Source: Ignavibacteriaceae bacterium
Lineage (GTDB): Bacteria; Bacteroidota; Ignavibacteria; Ignavibacteriales; Ignavibacteriaceae
Length of the DNA: 9,500 bases
Direction of reading: 5' to 3'
Assembly: GCA_025449775.1 (NCBI GenBank)
Contig: JANWIS010000081.1
Location: 1 to 9,500 of the forward strand
Part shown: one piece after another, positions 6,525 to 9,500 of the stretch
Numbering within the stretch: the first letter of the stretch is position 1
Layout: each line of letters begins with the position of its first letter
Program-made: the position numbers and the translations under genes
The notes under the pieces: model-generated
What the model saw: the letters and a program-made list of their open reading frames with translations, nothing else
Database searches by the model: none
What the model was told of the DNA's origin: nothing

Positions 6525-7608
6525 GTTAGAGAAAATAAAAGTCAAATATGATAATATTAATGAGCTTCTCTTAAATCCGCAGGTTACAGGAGACAGAGAA
6601 AAATTAATTTCACTGAACAAAGAAAGAAGTGAGCTCGTTGAAATAATGGAAGTATATGCTAAGTATGCTTCTGTGCTTAATAATATTTCCGGTAATAAGG
6701 AGATTATTGAAACTCTCAGTGATAATGAACTGGTTTCAATGGCAGAAGCAGAACTCGAAGAGCTTGATGCTGAAAAAGAGAAGCTGGAAGAAAAGATAAA
6801 ATTATTACTCTCACCTAAAGATCCGAATGACGATAAAAATATAATTATGGAAATACGGGCAGGTACGGGTGGAGATGAAGCTGCATTGTTTGCCGGTGAT
6901 CTTTTTAGAATGTACAACCGCTACGCTGAAATACGAAACTGGAAATCAGAACTCATTAATTTCAATGACACAGGTCTTGGAGGAGTTAAGGAAGCAATAT
7001 TTTCTTTAACAGGCAGTCACGTTTACGGCAATTTGAAATTTGAAAGTGGTGTGCACAGAGTCCAAAGAGTTCCTGAAACGGAAGGAAGCGGAAGAGTTCA
7101 TACTTCAGCAGCATCGGTTGCAGTTCTGCCGGAAGCAGAAGATGTTCAGATTGAAATAAACCAGAACGATTTAAAAATTGATATTTTCCGTTCTGGTGGT
7201 GCTGGTGGTCAGAACGTAAACAAGGTTGAAACTGCTGTAAGGATAACACATCTTCCATCCGGGATTGTAGTTCAGTGCCAGGATGAACGATCGCAGTTGA
7301 AGAACAGACAGAAAGCGATGAAAGTTTTGAGAGCAAGGCTTTATGATATGGAATTAAAAAAACAGAACGAAAAAATTTCTGCTCAAAGAAAATCTATGGT
7401 TGGCAGCGGTGACAGGAGCGATAAAATAAGAACATACAATTTTCCTCAGAACCGGGTTACAGATCATAGGATCGGTTTAACTTTGTATAATCTTTCAAAC
7501 ATAATTGAGGGACATTTAGATGAGCTAATTGAACAGCTTAAGATTGCAGACAGAGCAGAAAAGCTTCAGTCAACTGAAGAAAGTGGAAACAGTAAAGTCA
7601 CCCGATAA
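6508..7608 (+). CDS. prfA: Peptide chain release factor 1 (RF1)
   Basis: RF1 reads UAA and UAG in the ribosomal A site and triggers release of the finished peptide. Seen in 366 residues: an N-terminal charged helical domain (about 1-100, with many Glu/Lys and likely coiled coil), then EIRAGTGGDEAALF at 115-128 opening the core domain. The tripeptide anticodon region HRVQRVPET at 183-191 has Pro189-Glu190-Thr191. A PxT motif identifies RF1, whereas RF2 has SPF. The catalytic GGQ is at 233-235 within RSGGAGGQNVNKVETAVR, and its Gln235 is the expected target of PrmC methylation. NFPQNRVTDHRIG at 311-323 is a strong family signature. Length is close to the usual 355-360. prmC, often next to prfA, is not adjacent here. 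The gene is divergent from the membrane protein-ispH unit and converges on the phosphatase gene with 30 bases between stops and no clear hairpin. Confidence 0.98.
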   Translation: MNLVDKLEKIKVKYDNINELLLNPQVTGDREKLISLNKERSELVEIMEVYAKYASVLNNISGNKEIIETLSDNELVSMAEAELEELDAEKEKLEEKIKLLLSPKDPNDDKNIIMEIRAGTGGDEAALFAGDLFRMYNRYAEIRNWKSELINFNDTGLGGVKEAIFSLTGSHVYGNLKFESGVHRVQRVPETEGSGRVHTSAASVAVLPEAEDVQIEINQNDLKIDIFRSGGAGGQNVNKVETAVRITHLPSGIVVQCQDERSQLKNRQKAMKVLRARLYDMELKKQNEKISAQRKSMVGSGDRSDKIRTYNFPQNRVTDHRIGLTLYNLSNIIEGHLDELIEQLKIADRAEKLQSTEESGNSKVTR

Positions 7609-7638
7609 TCAAAAATTTTATACTGAATTGCCCGTTCA

Positions 7639-9204
7639 TCAATTTGCTTTAATCATAACAAGACTTATATCATCATCATAACGTTCCGCAGTAAAATTAG
7701 CAAACTCCTGTTTAATAGAATTTATAGATGAACTGCTGGAATTCAATTTTTGAATGATTTCAATAAATCCCCTTGTACCCAACTGGTGACCATTTCTGTC
7801 TAATGCTTCGATGATACCATCTGTTGTTAGATAAACGACATCATCCTGATCCATTTTCAGTATTGTATCTTCAAATACGCTATCTTTGTTGAAACCAAGT
7901 AATAATCCTTTCGATTCAATTTTTTTAACTGCATCAACATGATTTTTTTTATAAAAAATCGGAAGGTCACCGGCACCTGAATATTTTAAAATCATATTTT
8001 TATTATCCAGCACAACTATGGACAAAGTTGAAAAGACTTCGGAGACTTTAGAATCCTGGTAAACTAAATTATTTACTCTTGCAATTATCTTTCCCGGCGA
8101 ATATGATTCTCCATCTTTAATTGCTGAACGAATTGCACTTCTTATATAACCGGCATAAGCAAAAGCAAAATACCAGGCTCCCCATTTTTTGCCCATCACA
8201 TCGCCGATCATTATTGCGAGGTGATTTTCATCTATTGGAAAATGATCTATGAAATCTCCGCCGGGAACCCCGGAGAAGGGTTCATGCCAGTAACTTATCA
8301 AATACCTTTCAAAATCAGGAAACTCTGTAGGACTAACACTCGTTCGTAAAGTATCTGCTGCATGATGTAATTCAGCAACTAATCTTCGCCGTTCAAAAGA
8401 TAAACTTTTTATGATAGCAGAAACTTTAGCAACAAAAACTTTTGGCCCTTCATTCTTAATAATGTAATCTGTTATATTTTTCTTATACCCGTCAAGAATA
8501 TCTTTTTCACTTCCTTTATTACTTAAGAACACAAAAGGAATTGAAGCAAGCTCAGGGTTCTTCAAGAGCATTTCACGAAATTCAAAACCATCCACACCGG
8601 GCATTATTATATCAGCAATGATTAGATCAGGAAGAAAAGTTTCTACAAGCTTTAAACCGTCTTTGGCTTTATTTGCTATTCTGCAATCAAAACCTGCTTT
8701 ATTAAGGTTAAACTGGAGTAACTTTGCAAGCCCTTCATCATCATCAACTAATGCAATCCTTGCTTGCTTTTGCGAAAATGTTTCTTCAAGATTTTTTCTC
8801 GTTCCATAGACAAGATAAATTTCTGAACGTCTTATTAGTGATTTTACTTTTAAGATCAGCTCATCAATGTTAAATGGTTTTGTAATAAAATCATCCCCGC
8901 CAACTTCAAGAGCACGGGATTTATCTTCAAGAGTATTTTTAGCAGTAACAAACACAAATGGTATTGAACGGTAATTTTTATTTTCTCGAACTTTCTGACA
9001 GAACGTGAACCCGTCCATTTTATCCATTGTCACATCACACAAAACGAGATCTATCTTGTTATTGTACAGAAGATCAAATCCTTCATCTGTGTTGGAAGCG
9101 GTATAAACTTTATATTGGTTGAGGTTTAAATGGTGTGAAATGAGTTTACAAATAGTAATGTCATCATCAATAACGAGAATGGATTTTTTTTCATCAAGTG
9201 GCAT
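7639..9204 (-). CDS. Tandem-receiver PP2C/SpoIIE-type serine phosphatase (REC-REC-PP2C)
   Basis: This 521-residue cytosolic response regulator likely dephosphorylates a STAS anti-sigma antagonist in a partner-switching pathway. REC1 (about 8-125) is complete: Asp13-15 acidic cluster, phosphoacceptor Asp57 in LVLCD, Thr87 and Lys109 in TKPF. REC2 (about 147-266) keeps Asp154/155, acceptor Asp198 in LIIAD followed by IIMPGVDG, Ser228 and Lys250. However, the Lys is followed by NEGP instead of the usual PF, so its switch surface may differ. A short helical linker (266-290) leads to the PP2C domain (about 300-520) with metal-site residues in GGDFID (Asp317), IGDVMGKK (Asp335), TTDGI (Asp462) and DDDIS (Asp510-512), plus SGAGDLP at 409-415. 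The phosphatase should be active. The sequence GKKWGAWYFAFAYAGY replaces the common GKGxPAAL. A Ser-rich loop lies at 489-493. The gene is downstream of a STAS gene on the same strand but has its own candidate promoter. The paired phosphatase target is inferred from context. Confidence 0.93.
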   Translation of the reverse strand: MPLDEKKSILVIDDDITICKLISHHLNLNQYKVYTASNTDEGFDLLYNNKIDLVLCDVTMDKMDGFTFCQKVRENKNYRSIPFVFVTAKNTLEDKSRALEVGGDDFITKPFNIDELILKVKSLIRRSEIYLVYGTRKNLEETFSQKQARIALVDDDEGLAKLLQFNLNKAGFDCRIANKAKDGLKLVETFLPDLIIADIIMPGVDGFEFREMLLKNPELASIPFVFLSNKGSEKDILDGYKKNITDYIIKNEGPKVFVAKVSAIIKSLSFERRRLVAELHHAADTLRTSVSPTEFPDFERYLISYWHEPFSGVPGGDFIDHFPIDENHLAIMIGDVMGKKWGAWYFAFAYAGYIRSAIRSAIKDGESYSPGKIIARVNNLVYQDSKVSEVFSTLSIVVLDNKNMILKYSGAGDLPIFYKKNHVDAVKKIESKGLLLGFNKDSVFEDTILKMDQDDVVYLTTDGIIEALDRNGHQLGTRGFIEIIQKLNSSSSSINSIKQEFANFTAERYDDDISLVMIKAN

Positions 9205-9215
9205 TATTCAGTACG

Positions 9216-9249
9216 CAAATTTTAATTTTAAGAGTTTTATATATCAAAA
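9216..9249 (-). promoter_or_regulatory. Candidate promoter of the REC-REC-PP2C phosphatase gene
   Basis: On the reverse strand TTTTG (9245-9249) and AAAATTTG (9216-9223) are separated by 21 bases and fit the -33 and -7 elements of Bacteroidota promoters, with one mismatch at the first T of TAnnTTTG. The predicted start of transcription lies only a few bases before the ATG at 9204, implying a nearly leaderless transcript separate from the upstream STAS gene. Confidence 0.4.
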
Positions 9250-9250
9250 G

Positions 9251-9278
9251 ATGAAGAGCAGATAGATTTTCTCTTCAT
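9251..9278 (-). terminator. Inverted repeat between the STAS and phosphatase genes, possible terminator or attenuator
   Basis: A perfect 8-bp inverted repeat (ATGAAGAG / CTCTTCAT) encloses a 12-base loop, 9 bases after the STAS stop. On the reverse strand the stem is followed only by CTTTTGATAT, a weak T-tract, so termination would be partial at best. It directly abuts the candidate -33 element of the phosphatase gene and could instead be a protein-binding site. Confidence 0.35.
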
Positions 9279-9287
9279 ATAAATGGT

Positions 9288-9500
9288 TCAGACTTTTTGA
9301 AAGCTGTCTGCAGCTTTTTGCGTTGAATCAAAAGTTTCAAAAACTCTGCTGATGCGTGTTAGTTCAAACATAGAACGAACAGCTGGTTTAAAACCGACAA
9401 GTTTTATGTCACCACCAATCGCAGTTATTTTCTTCAAAGAAATGACAAGCGTTCCAAGAAATGTCGAGTCAACAAACTCACAACTTGAAAGATCGACTAT
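9288..9500 (-). CDS. STAS-domain anti-sigma factor antagonist (SpoIIAA/RsbV-like), 5' end beyond the window
   Basis: Only the C-terminal 70 residues are present; the reading frame is open to the window edge and ends with TGA at 9288-9290. The fragment begins IVDLSSCEFVDSTFLGTL, the classic STAS strand-and-switch segment, and continues with KKITAIGGDIKLVGFKPAV and RSMFELTRISRVFETFDS, matching the IGG, PAV and F-x-hydrophobic-x-x-hydrophobic positions of SpoIIAA/RsbV. The phosphorylatable position in the DSS/T motif is a Thr here (DST), with an adjacent Ser. Proteins of this type bind and sequester an anti-sigma kinase (RsbW/SpoIIAB-like) when unphosphorylated. With only about 35 residues expected to be missing, the complete protein is probably a single STAS domain of 100-115 residues. 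The gene lies 83 bases upstream of the REC-REC-PP2C phosphatase on the same strand, which is its likely reactivating enzyme. No kinase is in view. Confidence 0.9.
   Translation of the reverse strand: MVDLSSCEFVDSTFLGTLVISLKKITAIGGDIKLVGFKPAVRSMFELTRISRVFETFDSTQKAADSFQKV

Noticed and set aside
6495..6917. A 140-residue Ser-rich reverse frame over the start of prfA
   Set aside because: It is antisense to strongly conserved prfA codons, and its low-complexity Ser/Leu composition mirrors the Glu/Lys-rich coding strand.
7609..7638. Terminator between prfA and the phosphatase gene
   Set aside because: Only 4-5 bp imperfect pairings can be found in the 30-base gap; no convincing stem with a T-tract.

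Overview
The window looks like an ordinary chromosomal stretch of an AT-rich (clearly below 40% GC by eye), tightly packed bacterial genome. I infer the Bacteroidota/Ignavibacteriota (Fibrobacterota-Chlorobiota-Bacteroidota) group. Three things suggest this. Several genes have a TAnnTTTG-type -7 element instead of an E. coli-like -10 box. Many starts lack a Shine-Dalgarno sequence. The 409-residue IspH is of the long clade I associate with Bacteroidota, related to the cyanobacterial/plant form. No search could be run, so the lineage is an inference. There are no mobile elements, CRISPR arrays, tRNAs or rRNAs.

Layout. Positions 1-140 show no supportable gene. A forward SDR-type epimerase of the YfcH/TIGR01777 family (141-1055) converges on a reverse pair, metK (2502-3644) followed by ahcY (1094-2425). 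A strong hairpin at 1057-1080 separates the two sides. metK is divergent from a forward FMN-dependent nitronate monooxygenase/FabK-like oxidoreductase (3767-4714), and their promoters share a short intergenic space. That gene runs tail-to-tail, three bases apart, into a reverse pair: a four-helix membrane protein of unknown function (5944-6426) and ispH (4718-5947), which overlap by ATGA. Divergent from this pair is prfA (6508-7608), encoding release factor RF1. The right end carries, on the reverse strand, a STAS-domain anti-sigma-factor antagonist cut by the window edge (9288 to beyond 9500) and then a REC-REC-PP2C (SpoIIE-type) phosphatase (7639-9204).

How they work together. metK and ahcY are two steps of the activated-methyl cycle: SAM synthesis, then removal of the inhibitory product S-adenosylhomocysteine. 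They appear to be one transcription unit with a good promoter before metK. The STAS protein and the REC-REC-PP2C phosphatase form a likely partner-switching pair, in which the phosphatase would dephosphorylate the STAS protein and so release a sigma factor or other target from an anti-sigma kinase. No kinase is visible in the window. ispH (isoprenoid precursor synthesis) and prfA (translation termination) are stand-alone housekeeping genes.

I see no strong evidence for a wholly new system. The points most worth a second look are the partner-switching module with its unusual tandem-receiver phosphatase, a 7-codon out-of-frame mini-ORF overlapping the prfA start, the nearly leaderless promoters, and the metK/oxidoreductase promoters packed back to back.
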